A stretch of DNA of 38,717 nucleotides from JAIOPA01 sp046076045 (lineage in GTDB: Bacteria; Eisenbacteria; RBG-16-71-46): positions 1 to 38,717 of the forward strand of contig JBJTRI010000133.1 of assembly GCA_046076045.1 (NCBI GenBank), read 5' to 3'. The notes under the pieces are model-generated. The model saw nothing but the letters and a program-made list of their open reading frames with translations, made no database searches and had not been told where the DNA came from. This document shows positions 15,234 through 23,452 of the stretch, piece after piece. A program made the translations under genes and the position numbers. Position 1 is the stretch's first letter. The number at the start of each line of letters is the position of its first letter.

Positions 15234-16628
15234 ATGGCCAAGCCCGCGCTGCGCACCCTGCCCTCGGTCGAGCGTCTGCTCGCGCACCCGAGCCTCGAGG
15301 CGCTTGCCGCCGAGGTCCCGCGCTCCCTGCGCGTGGCCGCTGTGCGTGACACGCTCGACGAGGTCCGGGAGTCGCTGCGCCGCGAGGGCGCGGCGGCCCC
15401 CGAACTCGACGCGCTCGCCCGCGTGGCCGCGATGCGCGCCCGCACCGCCTCGCTGCCCGCGCTGCGCCGCGTGCTCAACGCCACCGGGGTGGTCCTGCAC
15501 ACGAACCTCGGTCGCGCCCCGCTCGCCGAGCGGGCGCGCCGCGCGGTCGCCGAGGTGGCGTCGGGCTACTGCTCGCTCGAGTACGACCTCGAGGCGGGGA
15601 AGCGCGGCGACCGCGGAGTGGGACCCGAGCGCTGGCTCACCCGGCTCACGGGGGCCCCGTCGGCGCTCGTCGTCAACAACGGCGCGGGCGCGATCCTGCT
15701 GGCGCTCGCCGGGCTCGCGGCCGGGCGGCGCGTGCTGGTGTCGCGCGGCGAGCTGGTCGAGATCGGGGGCTCGTTCCGCGTCCCCGAGATCATGGAGCTC
15801 TCGGGTTGCACGCTCACCGAGGTCGGGGCCACCAACCGCACCCACCTGCGCGACTACGAGAAGGCCTTCGACCGCCACGGCCGCGAGGTCGCCGCCATCC
15901 TGCGGGTGCACCGCAGCAACTTCCGCATCCAGGGCTTCGCGGGCCAGCCCGACGCCGCCGAACTGGCCGCACTCGCTCGCCGCCGCCGGGTCCCGCTCAT
16001 CGAGGACCTCGGCAGCGGCGCGCTCACCGACCTCGCCGAGTACGGCCTCGAGCACGAGCCCACGGTCGGCGAGAGCCTCGCGGCCGGGGCCACGGTCGTG
16101 ACCTGCTCCGGGGACAAGCTGCTCGGCGGTTCGCAGGCCGGGTTGGTGCTGGGCGAGTCGGTCGCGGTGGATCGCATCCGCCGCCACCCGCTGGCCCGCG
16201 CCCTGCGGGTGGACAAGCTGGCGCTGGCCGCCCTCGAGGCCACGCTCGCGCTGCATGCCGAACCGGCGCGCGCGCGGGTCGAGGTGCCCACGCTGGCCAT
16301 GCTCGGCGCTTCCGAGGACGCCCTGCGCGAGCGGGCCGAGCGGCTGGCGGACGAGCTGCGCGACCGCGTCCCGGGGCTGTCGTGCACGCTGGTCGCGGGC
16401 GCCGGCGAGGTGGGGGGCGGGGCCCTGCCGCTCCAGAAGCTCCCCGGGCCCGTGGTGGTGGTGAGCCACCCCTCCCACTCGGCGGCCGAGTTGGAGCGCC
16501 GGGCGCGCGCCGCCGACCCGCCGGTCATCGGGACCGTGCGATCGGGTCGGTTCCGGCTCGACCCCCGCACGCTGGCCGAGACCGAGGTGGCGATGGCGGC
16601 CACCGCGCTGGCCTCGGTGTGGCGCTGA
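15234..16628 (+). CDS. selA: L-seryl-tRNA(Sec) selenium transferase
   Basis: SelA is a PLP enzyme that converts Ser-tRNA(Sec) into Sec-tRNA(Sec) using selenophosphate. The 464-residue product is close to E. coli SelA in length. It contains INATG-like VLNATGVVLHTNLGRAPL, VNNGAGAILLALA, RGELVEIGGSFRVPEIM, EVGATNRTHLRDYE and VHRSNFRIQGF. The PLP lysine lies in CSGDKLLGGSQAG at Lys295. The frame is open upstream, but ATG 15234 begins at the conserved N-terminal helix. Neither selB, selC nor selD is in the window, so the selenocysteine system must be completed elsewhere. Confidence 0.95.
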   Translation: MAKPALRTLPSVERLLAHPSLEALAAEVPRSLRVAAVRDTLDEVRESLRREGAAAPELDALARVAAMRARTASLPALRRVLNATGVVLHTNLGRAPLAERARRAVAEVASGYCSLEYDLEAGKRGDRGVGPERWLTRLTGAPSALVVNNGAGAILLALAGLAAGRRVLVSRGELVEIGGSFRVPEIMELSGCTLTEVGATNRTHLRDYEKAFDRHGREVAAILRVHRSNFRIQGFAGQPDAAELAALARRRRVPLIEDLGSGALTDLAEYGLEHEPTVGESLAAGATVVTCSGDKLLGGSQAGLVLGESVAVDRIRRHPLARALRVDKLALAALEATLALHAEPARARVEVPTLAMLGASEDALRERAERLADELRDRVPGLSCTLVAGAGEVGGGALPLQKLPGPVVVVSHPSHSAAELERRARAADPPVIGTVRSGRFRLDPRTLAETEVAMAATALASVWR

Positions 16629-17039
16629 ACGGGCCCCGGACGGTTCGCTAGGAGATTGTCGGGACGGCGGTTGCGCGTCATCGGGCGCGCTTTGGCCGTT
16701 GACCCGGCGCCCTCGGAACCCCTATTGTCCGCAGCGGTTCACCCACCCCCCGACGCATCCCGCCCGCGTGGTGCCACACGCAGGGGCCGCCCGGCCCCGG
16801 CACTCGCGACCCGGCTCGTCAGGCCCCCGGTGAGCCCTTCGAGACAGCGCTCACGCAGCCAGGATTGACACCCGAGGTCTCGCCTCGGACATCGGAACGC
16901 GGGTCGACTCCCCGCGAGCGGTGTTCCGGGAGTGGTCCAGCCGTGGACGGACCGACCCTGCACAGGCTCGCGCCTGTGCGGTCGCGTCGCACCGTTCGCG
17001 CGGCCGGATCGCTCCCCGGGCCACCCGTGGAGTGCAAGG
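16629..17039 (+). other. Structured non-coding region between selA and smc
   Basis: This is the longest gene-free stretch (411 bases) apart from the window start. It contains a candidate promoter (16699-16728) followed by four hairpins: GTGAGC/GCTCAC (16830-16854), CCGAGG/CCTCGG (16872-16888), a compound stem CGGAAC+GCGGG/CCCGC+GTTCCG (16893-16928) and an 8-bp perfect stem with a 4-base loop (16960-16979). It could be a long smc leader or an independent small RNA. The compound stem is partly T-arm-like (5-bp stem, 7-base loop), but no full tRNA can be folded. No reading frame here looks like a protein. Confidence 0.5.
16699..16728 (+). promoter_or_regulatory. Candidate sigma70-type promoter upstream of smc
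   Basis: TTGACC at 16699-16704 and TATTGT at 16723-16728 are separated by 18 bases, one of the best matches to the vegetative consensus in the window. Transcription would start near 16735, leaving a leader of about 300 bases before smc or starting a separate RNA. Confidence 0.5.
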
Positions 17040-20000
17040 ATGTTCCTCTACAAGCTGGAGATCCAGGGCTTCAAGTCGTTCTGTGACCGCACCGAACTGC
17101 TGTTCGGCGACGGCATCACCGGCGTCATCGGCCCGAACGGCTGCGGCAAGACCAACGTCTCCGACGCGATCCGCTGGGTGCTCGGCGAGCAGTCCGCCAA
17201 GCAGCTGCGCGGCGACTCGATGGAGGACGTGATCTTCAACGGCTGCCCGACGCGCAAGCCGCTCGGTATGGCCGAGGTCCACCTCACGTTCAAGAACGAC
17301 GCCGGCATCCTGCCGACCGAGTTCTCCGAGGTCACGATCTCCCGCCGCGTGTTCCGCTCCGGCGCCAGCGAGTACTCGATCAACAAGACGCCGTGCCGCC
17401 TGCGCGACATCCGCGACCTGTTCTTCGACACCGGCATGGGCAGCCACGCCTACTCGGTGATCGAGCGCCAGATGGTGGACAACATCCTCTCGGACAACAC
17501 CGGCCATCGCCGGTTCATGTTCGAGGAGGCGTCGGGCATCACGAAGTACAAGCAGCGCAAGAAGGAGGCGCTCAACAAGCTCGACGCGACCGAGGGCGAC
17601 CTCACGCGCCTCAACGACATCGTGTTCGAGATCGAGCGCGAGCTGCGCTCGCTCGCCCGGCAGGTCGGCAAGGCCCGCCGCTACCAGCGTCTGCGCGACG
17701 AGGTCCGCGACCTCGACCTCGCGCTCACCGGTAGCACGCTCGAGGCGCTCAAGGTGCGCGAGGCCAAGGCGCACGAGGATTGGCAGGAGGAGGCGGTGCG
17801 GCGCGAGGGGTTGAGCGCGCAGTTCGACCAACTCGAGGCCCAGCTCACCGACCAGAAGCTGGCGCTGCTCGAGGTCGAGCGCGAGCTGCTCACCGCGCAG
17901 GGTGGCCTCAAGGATCGCGAGGAGGCCCGCGTCGCGGCCGAGCACGGGATCGTGCTGCTGCGCGAGCGCGCCTCGGGGCTGCGTCGTCGCGCCGAGGAGG
18001 CCGAGGCCGAGTCGCAGCGCATGCGCGAACGCCTCGAGGAGACGCAGGCGCGCGAGCAGGAGGTCCAGCTCACGCTGCAGGCCACCCGCGAGCGGCGCGA
18101 GACCGCGCACCTCGAGTCCGAGGAGGCCGAGGCGCTGCTCGACAAGGTCGAGATGGAGCTGCGCAGCGGCCGGTCCAAGGCGGCCGAGGCCAAGCAGCTG
18201 TCGCTCGACCTGTTCTCGGTCGAGGCCGACAAGAAGGGGACCTGCGATCGTCTGCGCAACCGCCTGACCGCGCTCGACGAGCGCCGCGTGGCGGCCGAGA
18301 CGCGGCGGGCCGAGCTGCTCGAGCGCGTCGCCGACCTCGAGCGCGCGGCCGCCGAGGGCGAGGTGCGCCGGGGCGAGCTCGACGAGTCGCTCAACACGGC
18401 GCGCGCCGAGCTCACGGCCAGCGAGGACGCCATCCGCGCCGTCGAGGCCCGCATCGCCGACGCGCAGGGCCGGCTCTCGGCGCTGCGTCAGCAGTCGGCG
18501 GGTGCGCAGTCCCGCCTCGACACGCTGCTCGAGCTCAAGGCCAACTTCGAAGGCGTCTCCGAGGGCGTGAAGGCGCTGCTCTCCGAGCGCGAGTCGCTGC
18601 CCGGGCTCCTCGGCGTCGTCGCCGACGTGCTCGAGGTCCCGGCCGACTACCTCGACGCGCTCGAGGCCTCGTTGGGCGAGGCCGCGTCGTTCGTGCTGGT
18701 CGAGGATCGGGCCGCGATCGAACCCTCGATCGAGCGCCTGCGTCGTCCCGAGGGCGGTCGCGCCACGCTGCTCGACCTGTCCGCGCTCAGCGCACGTGCG
18801 CTGCCCGAGGTGCCCGCGGTCGAGGGCGTCGTGGGGCGTGCGTCGGACCTCGTGAACTGCGCGGACCGGTTCCGCCCGGTCGCCGAGCGCCTGCTGGGGT
18901 CGGTCGTGGTCGTGGACACGCGCGAGCGCGCGGCCACGCTCGCGCACAAGTCGCCCGCCGGGTTGCGCTTCGTGAGCATGGACGGTGAGGTGTGGGAGCG
19001 CGGCCGCGTGCGCGCCGGTTCGGCCCGCAACACGGGCGGCCTGCTGCACCGCGAGGCCGAGATCCGCGACCTGTCGGCACGCCTCGGCGAGCTCGTCGCG
19101 GCGGTGGACACGCTGCAGTCGCAGCTCGACGACGAGACGCGCGCGCGCGAGCGGGCGATCGAGCAGCGCGACCAGGCCCGCTGGATGCTGGATGAGACGC
19201 GCACCGCGCTCGAGTCGCAGGTCCGCGAGTTGGCCGGGCTCGATCGCGAGCGCATGTTCGCGGCCAAGGAGGCCGACGACCGCGTGCGCGAGATGGAGGG
19301 CTTCGTCGCCGAAGCCGGCCATCTCCGCGCCCAGCTCACCGAGGCCGAGGCCGAGCTGTCGCAGTTCCAGGGCGAGCTCGACGTGGTTCGCGGCCAGCTC
19401 GCCGAGAGCGACGGCGCGGTGCGTGCGCTCGAGGAGCGCCGCGACGAGGCTTCGCAGCGCGCGCAGGCCGCCCGCGAGCAGCTGCTCCAGTTGTCGCGCT
19501 CGGCGGGTGAGCTCGAGGCCCAGTGGGCGCGTCTCGAGCAGACCGTGCAGGAGCTCGGGACCGGCATCACCGCGCGCGCCTCGGAGGCCGAGGCGCACCG
19601 GGGCGGGATCGCGGGCATCGAGGCTCAGGTCACGGGTCTCGAGTCGGGCCTCACCGGCCTGCTCGAGTCCGAGGGCACGCAGCGCGACCGCGTGGTCGAG
19701 CTGCAGGTGCGCTTCAACGCGCTCAAGGAGACCGCGCACACGCTCGAGACGCAGACGCGCGACCTCCGCTTCCAGGTCACCGAGCTGGGCGAGCGGCTGC
19801 ACATGCTCGAACTCGACCGCGTGCAGGCCCGCGCCGAACTCGACCGCACGTTCGAGCGCCTGCGCACCGAGTACGAGATCGAGCCCGAGACGTTCGAGCC
19901 GCGCTCGCTGCCCGAGGGCATCACCGCCGAGGAGGCGCCCAAGCGTCTCGAGGCCTCGCGTGCCACGCTGCGCGGGCTGGGCCCGGTGAACCTGCTGGCG

Positions 20001-20621
20001 CTCGAGGAGTACAGCCGCAAGAAGGAGCGCTTCACGTTCCTCACCCAGCAGCGCGAGGACGTGCTGCAGGCCAAGGCCCAGCTGCTCGAGGCGATCGAGA
20101 AGATCAACGTCACCGCCGCCGAGCTGTTCAGCGAGACGTTCACGAAGGTCCACAAGAACTTCAAGGACATCTTCCAGACGCTGTTCGAGGGCGGGGACTG
20201 CGAGCTGCGCTTGCTCGGCGAGGATCCCATGGAGGCCGAGATCGAGATCGCGGCCAAGCCGCGCGGCAAGCACCTGCAGAGCATCTCGCTCATGTCGTCC
20301 GGCGAGCGTGCGCTCACCGCGATCGCGCTCCTGTTCGCGGTCTACCTGGTGAAGCCGTCGCCCTTCTGCCTCCTCGACGAGGTCGACGCCCCGCTCGACG
20401 ACGCGAACGTGGACCGGTTCCTCAACATGCTGAAGCGGTTCGGTGACCGGACGCAGTTCGTGGTCATCACGCACAACAAGAAGACCATGGAGTCGGCGGG
20501 CTGCATCTACGGCGTCACCATGCAGGAGCTCGGCGTCTCGAAGCTCGTGTCGGTGAACCTCGACGGCGTGGACGTGAGCCACGCCTCGCGCCGCGAGCCC
20601 GTCCCGGCGGTCACCGTCTGA
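17040..20621 (+). CDS. smc: Chromosome segregation protein SMC
   Basis: SMC forms the ATP-driven condensin ring with ScpA/ScpB that organises and separates sister chromosomes. The 1193-residue product has the full architecture. The N-terminal head has Walker A GPNGCGKTN at residues 31-39. Two long coiled coils at about 165-500 and 670-1020 flank the hinge at about 505-665. The C-terminal head has Walker B FCLLDEVDAPLDDANVDRF. The ABC signature reads MSSGERALTA (residues 1085-1094), where the usual LSGGE has Gly at the position of Ser1087. ATG 17040 is preceded by GTGGAG. ftsY follows, a widespread smc-ftsY linkage; scpA/scpB are not here. Confidence 0.97.
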   Translation: MFLYKLEIQGFKSFCDRTELLFGDGITGVIGPNGCGKTNVSDAIRWVLGEQSAKQLRGDSMEDVIFNGCPTRKPLGMAEVHLTFKNDAGILPTEFSEVTISRRVFRSGASEYSINKTPCRLRDIRDLFFDTGMGSHAYSVIERQMVDNILSDNTGHRRFMFEEASGITKYKQRKKEALNKLDATEGDLTRLNDIVFEIERELRSLARQVGKARRYQRLRDEVRDLDLALTGSTLEALKVREAKAHEDWQEEAVRREGLSAQFDQLEAQLTDQKLALLEVERELLTAQGGLKDREEARVAAEHGIVLLRERASGLRRRAEEAEAESQRMRERLEETQAREQEVQLTLQATRERRETAHLESEEAEALLDKVEMELRSGRSKAAEAKQLSLDLFSVEADKKGTCDRLRNRLTALDERRVAAETRRAELLERVADLERAAAEGEVRRGELDESLNTARAELTASEDAIRAVEARIADAQGRLSALRQQSAGAQSRLDTLLELKANFEGVSEGVKALLSERESLPGLLGVVADVLEVPADYLDALEASLGEAASFVLVEDRAAIEPSIERLRRPEGGRATLLDLSALSARALPEVPAVEGVVGRASDLVNCADRFRPVAERLLGSVVVVDTRERAATLAHKSPAGLRFVSMDGEVWERGRVRAGSARNTGGLLHREAEIRDLSARLGELVAAVDTLQSQLDDETRARERAIEQRDQARWMLDETRTALESQVRELAGLDRERMFAAKEADDRVREMEGFVAEAGHLRAQLTEAEAELSQFQGELDVVRGQLAESDGAVRALEERRDEASQRAQAAREQLLQLSRSAGELEAQWARLEQTVQELGTGITARASEAEAHRGGIAGIEAQVTGLESGLTGLLESEGTQRDRVVELQVRFNALKETAHTLETQTRDLRFQVTELGERLHMLELDRVQARAELDRTFERLRTEYEIEPETFEPRSLPEGITAEEAPKRLEASRATLRGLGPVNLLALEEYSRKKERFTFLTQQREDVLQAKAQLLEAIEKINVTAAELFSETFTKVHKNFKDIFQTLFEGGDCELRLLGEDPMEAEIEIAAKPRGKHLQSISLMSSGERALTAIALLFAVYLVKPSPFCLLDEVDAPLDDANVDRFLNMLKRFGDRTQFVVITHNKKTMESAGCIYGVTMQELGVSKLVSVNLDGVDVSHASRREPVPAVTV

Positions 20622-20641
20622 CCTCGGGTGGTCGTCGTCCC

Positions 20642-20710
20642 ATGTCGTACATTCGCGCGCCCGGTCCCGGCCTCACGGTCGGGCCGCGCGTCGTCGTGAG
20701 CGGCGCATGA
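20642..20710 (+). CDS. Possible 22-codon micro-ORF overlapping the ftsY start
   Basis: In the 85-base smc-ftsY spacer an ATG at 20642 opens a 22-residue frame (MSYIRAPGPGLTVGPRVVVS followed by two residues). Its TGA at 20708-20710 overlaps the ftsY ATG at 20707 as ATGA, the same 4-base overlap seen between most genuine gene pairs here. Only a poor ribosome binding site (GGGTGG) precedes it. It might couple or tune ftsY translation, or be coincidental. No homology is recognised. Confidence 0.25.
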   Translation: MSYIRAPGPGLTVGPRVVVSGA

Positions 20711-21609
20711 GTCTCTGGGATCGCTTCCGGCGCGGTCTCGAGCGCACGCGCGAGGCGCTGGTCGGGGTCGTCGGCGCCGCGCTGGGTCGGCGCACCGTGG
20801 ATGCCGCCACCGTCGAGGCGCTCGAGGAGGCCCTGCTCGCCGCCGACGTCGGCCCCGCGACCACCGACCGCCTCATCGCCGACGCGCGCCGTCGTCTGCA
20901 GCAGGACGACTCGCTCGACCTGCGTGGCGCGCTCGAGCGCTCCGCGGCCGAGGTGCTGTCCGCCACGCGCGCCACGTTCGCGCCCGGCACCGAGCGCCCG
21001 TGGGTCGTGCTTTTGGTGGGCGTGAACGGCGTGGGCAAGACCACGTTCGCGGGCAAGCTCGCCGCGACCTGGGCGCGCGAGGGGCGGCGCGTGGTCATGG
21101 TGGCCGCCGACACGTTCCGCGCCGCCGCCGCCGAGCAGCTCGATGTCTGGGCCGGTCGCGCGGGCGTCGAGATCGTGCGCCCGGGGCAGGACGGTGCCGA
21201 CCCCGCGGCGGTGGTGCACGACGGGCTCGCCGCTGCGCGCGCCCGCGGGGCCGACATCGTGCTGGTGGACACCGCCGGCCGCCTGCACACCAAGCAGAAC
21301 CTCATGGCCGAGCTCGACAAGGTGGCGCGCGTCTGCGGCCGTCAGGTGCCCGGCGCGCCGCACCACGTGCTGCTCGTGCTCGACGGTACGCAGGGACTCA
21401 ATGGCCTCGCCCAGGCGCGCGAGTTCACGCGCTGCGTCCCGGTCACGAGCCTCGCGGTCACCAAGCTCGACGGCACCTCGCGCGGCGGGGTGGTGCTGGC
21501 CATCGCGGGTGAGCTCAAGTTGCCCGTGAGCCTCGTGGGGTTAGGCGAGGGCGTGGACGACTGGCAGCCGTTCGACGCCGAGGCCTACGCGCGCGGCCTG
21601 TTCGAGTGA
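20707..21609 (+). CDS. ftsY: Signal recognition particle receptor FtsY
   Basis: FtsY is the SRP GTPase receptor that delivers ribosome-nascent chains to the SecYEG translocon. The 300-residue product has the NG domain only. The N-domain helices span about residues 5-85 (LEEALLAADVGPATTDRLI). Then follow G1 GVNGVGKTTFAGKLA at about 105, the DTFRAAAAEQL motif, G3 DTAGRLHTKQNLMAEL at about 188 and G4 TKLDGTSRGG at about 252. The C-terminal LVGLGEGVDDWQPFDAEAYARGLF is standard. The acidic A domain of enterobacterial FtsY is absent, as in many other bacteria. A strong terminator follows. Confidence 0.96.
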   Translation: MSLWDRFRRGLERTREALVGVVGAALGRRTVDAATVEALEEALLAADVGPATTDRLIADARRRLQQDDSLDLRGALERSAAEVLSATRATFAPGTERPWVVLLVGVNGVGKTTFAGKLAATWAREGRRVVMVAADTFRAAAAEQLDVWAGRAGVEIVRPGQDGADPAAVVHDGLAAARARGADIVLVDTAGRLHTKQNLMAELDKVARVCGRQVPGAPHHVLLVLDGTQGLNGLAQAREFTRCVPVTSLAVTKLDGTSRGGVVLAIAGELKLPVSLVGLGEGVDDWQPFDAEAYARGLFE

Positions 21610-21625
21610 CGACGCCCTCGTGAAA

Positions 21626-21660
21626 CGAAGCCCCGGCACGCGCGGCGTGCCGGGGCTTCG
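21626..21660. terminator. Strong bidirectional terminator after ftsY
   Basis: CGAAGCCCCGGCACGC (21626-21641) and GCGTGCCGGGGCTTCG (21645-21660) form a perfect 16-bp stem with a minimal loop. It sits between the stops of convergent ftsY (21609) and the secreted-protein gene (21677). A few T residues follow on each side. Confidence 0.88.
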
Positions 21661-21676
21661 TGCTTCGTGTCTCGGG

Positions 21677-22582
21677 TCAGCGCTGGGCGGGCGTGGCGGG
21701 CTTGCGCGTCGCGGCCTTGGCGCGTGCGGCGGCGGCCTTCTGCTCCGCGATCGTGCTCTGGTAGCGCTTGGGCACGAACACCGGCTCGAGCCCGCCGGAC
21801 CCGAAGGCGATCAAACGGGCCGAGCCGTTGCCGCGGTCGCGCGTCGTGAGCTCCGTGGCATCGCCCGAACGCCCGATCATCCACGCCTTGCGCGAGGCGA
21901 CCAACTCGATCTCCTCCTTCACGAGGTGTGTGATGGGGATGGCGAGGTGGTAGTGGCTCACGCGGTCCTCGCGCAGCTCCTGGTAGATGGTGCTGTCGCC
22001 GACCGCCTGCGTGGCACCGGTGCCCTGCTTGAGCAGCACCTTCGTGGAACGGAAGTCGCCAGCCGGCGTGATGCACGTGTCCACGCCCACCGTGTCGCGC
22101 GTCCAGCGCACCGGGTTCCGCACCTCGCGCCGGGCCTTGAGGATGCTCGCCGACGGCTTGTTGATGTCGATGCGCGGCGTACCGTCGTCGCCGAGCAGGC
22201 TGATGACCTGCCGCGTGTAGATCTGCAGGCGCTGCGTGGCGGTGCTGTCCTTGAAGATGTCGTACGAGATGAGCGAGGCGATGACCTCGGGCGGACGGCC
22301 CGGCTCCTCGCGCCAGGTCTCGATCCAGAACCCCTTGTCGCCCCACAGCTCGCGCTCACCCGCGAGCAGCAGCACGACGTCGTACTCCTCGACCACACCC
22401 AGCTCGCTGCGGCTCGACATGCGGTAGCGGACCCAGTCGCCCACCTTGAAGTCGGGCTTGCGCGTGTAGTCCACCAGACCGATGCCGTTGAACGTCGTCG
22501 CGGTCGCCGCCACGGCGGGGGCGGAGGGCAGGAGGAACAGGGAGAGCGCGAGGAGGGGCAGGATGGCGATGGCACGACGCAT
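21677..22582 (-). CDS. Secreted protein of unknown function
   Basis: The 301-residue product starts at an ATG giving a clean signal peptide (MRRAIAILPLLALSLFLLPS, cleavage expected after about residue 25 at AVAA). The mature part looks like a mixed beta protein: DYTRKPDFKVGDWVRYRM, EEYDVVLLLAGERELWGDKG and DTCITPAGDFRSTKVLLKQG. The last 30 residues are a basic Ala/Lys/Arg-rich tail (EQKAAAARAKAATRKPATPA). I recognise no family. A single cysteine remains in the mature chain, so an internal disulfide is unlikely. The frame extends 23 codons further upstream, but without a signal peptide. It stands alone with its own promoter and a terminator shared with ftsY. Confidence 0.75.
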   Translation of the reverse strand: MRRAIAILPLLALSLFLLPSAPAVAATATTFNGIGLVDYTRKPDFKVGDWVRYRMSSRSELGVVEEYDVVLLLAGERELWGDKGFWIETWREEPGRPPEVIASLISYDIFKDSTATQRLQIYTRQVISLLGDDGTPRIDINKPSASILKARREVRNPVRWTRDTVGVDTCITPAGDFRSTKVLLKQGTGATQAVGDSTIYQELREDRVSHYHLAIPITHLVKEEIELVASRKAWMIGRSGDATELTTRDRGNGSARLIAFGSGGLEPVFVPKRYQSTIAEQKAAAARAKAATRKPATPAQR

Positions 22583-22671
22583 GCAGTCGGTCTCCGGTGG
22601 CCGACACCTCGGGTGCGGCCGGATGGTTCGGGGGCTGCCAGCGGACCCCATGGGGTGGGTCCGGGCCCTCC

Positions 22672-22714
22672 ATTATAGGCGGCGACCCGCCCACCCGAGA
22701 AACCCCCGGGTGGG
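22672..22714 (-). promoter_or_regulatory. TATAAT promoter with overlapping inverted repeat (secreted-protein gene)
   Basis: On the minus strand a perfect TATAAT lies at 22677-22672, about 90 bases before the ATG at 22582. TTCTCG at 22701-22696 is the best -35 at 18 bases. An inverted repeat CCCACCCG (22690-22697) / CGGGTGGG (22707-22714) spans the -35 region and could be an operator or a hairpin in a radC leader. radC diverges from here, so the element might affect both genes. Confidence 0.45.
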
Positions 22715-22759
22715 ACCGTCCCCGACTGCCGCTGGCCCGCCCCCGCGGGAGCACCACCC

Positions 22760-23452
22760 ATGGAAACACCCTCTCCGGCCGGCCCCGTGCCGCTCCGTCT
22801 CGAGGTCGTGCCCACCCTGGTTCCGGCCGAACACGAGTCGGAGACCGCCCCAGGCGCCGACCTGCTCGCCCGCGTGGCGGGCCGCGGTGAGGGGGAGGCC
22901 GCGGAACGCCGCCTCGCCCGCCGTCTCGCCCGTGCGACCGCCGGGTGGCACGCGGCCGAACTCGCGCGCTGGCCCGCGTCGCGCTGGGGCGAGGTCGCGG
23001 GGCTCACCCCCGGCGCCGCCCGTGCGTTGGTGGCGGCGTTCGAGCTCGGGCGGCGGGCCCACGAGCCCCCGCCGGCCCGCAGCCCCATCCGGGGGCCCGA
23101 GGACGTGCTCGCCCACGTCCGCGACCTGCCGCGCGCCCGTCGCGAGCACTTCGTGGTGCTACTGCTCAACGCCCGCCACGAGATGCAGCGGCGCGAGACC
23201 GTGAGCATCGGTTCGCTCAACGCCTCGATCGTCCACCCGCGCGAGGTGTTCCTGCCCGCCATCCTGCACTCGGCGGCGAGCCTCGTGCTCGTGCACAACC
23301 ATCCCAGTGGCGACCCCGAGCCGAGCGACGAGGACCTCGACATCACCCGGCGCCTGCTCGAGGTCGGCGACCTCGTCGGGATCGGGGTGCTCGACCACGT
23401 CATCGTGGCCGCGCGCGGCATGGTGAGCTTCCGCGCCCGTCAGCTCATGTGA
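22760..23452 (+). CDS. radC: RadC family protein (JAB/MPN metalloprotease-like domain)
   Basis: RadC/YeeS proteins carry a JAMM-type zinc domain; their role is unsettled despite the old DNA-repair name. The 230-residue product has a helix-hairpin-helix-like N-terminal part (about residues 60-100) and the domain at about 105-230: HFVVLLLNARHEMQRRETVSIG, SIVHPREVF, then HNHPSGDPEPSDED with the His-x-His-x(n)-Asp metal motif. The N-terminal 55 residues are low-complexity and variable. ATG 22760 follows GCGGGAGC. Its 3' end overlaps the stop of the convergent DUF1295 gene by 8 bases. Confidence 0.9.
   Translation: METPSPAGPVPLRLEVVPTLVPAEHESETAPGADLLARVAGRGEGEAAERRLARRLARATAGWHAAELARWPASRWGEVAGLTPGAARALVAAFELGRRAHEPPPARSPIRGPEDVLAHVRDLPRARREHFVVLLLNARHEMQRRETVSIGSLNASIVHPREVFLPAILHSAASLVLVHNHPSGDPEPSDEDLDITRRLLEVGDLVGIGVLDHVIVAARGMVSFRARQLM

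Noticed and set aside
16893..16928. T-arm-like stem-loop considered as the 3' half of a tRNA-Sec (selC) next to selA
   Set aside because: The loop lacks TTC, no matching acceptor 5' strand exists 60-95 bases upstream, and no CCA or suitable anticodon arm can be drawn.
16851..20582. A 1243-codon open frame on the minus strand opposite smc
   Set aside because: It is the mirror of smc's biased GC codons, with Leu/Glu/Arg-rich low-information sequence, no domain and no start site. The + strand smc explains the region fully.
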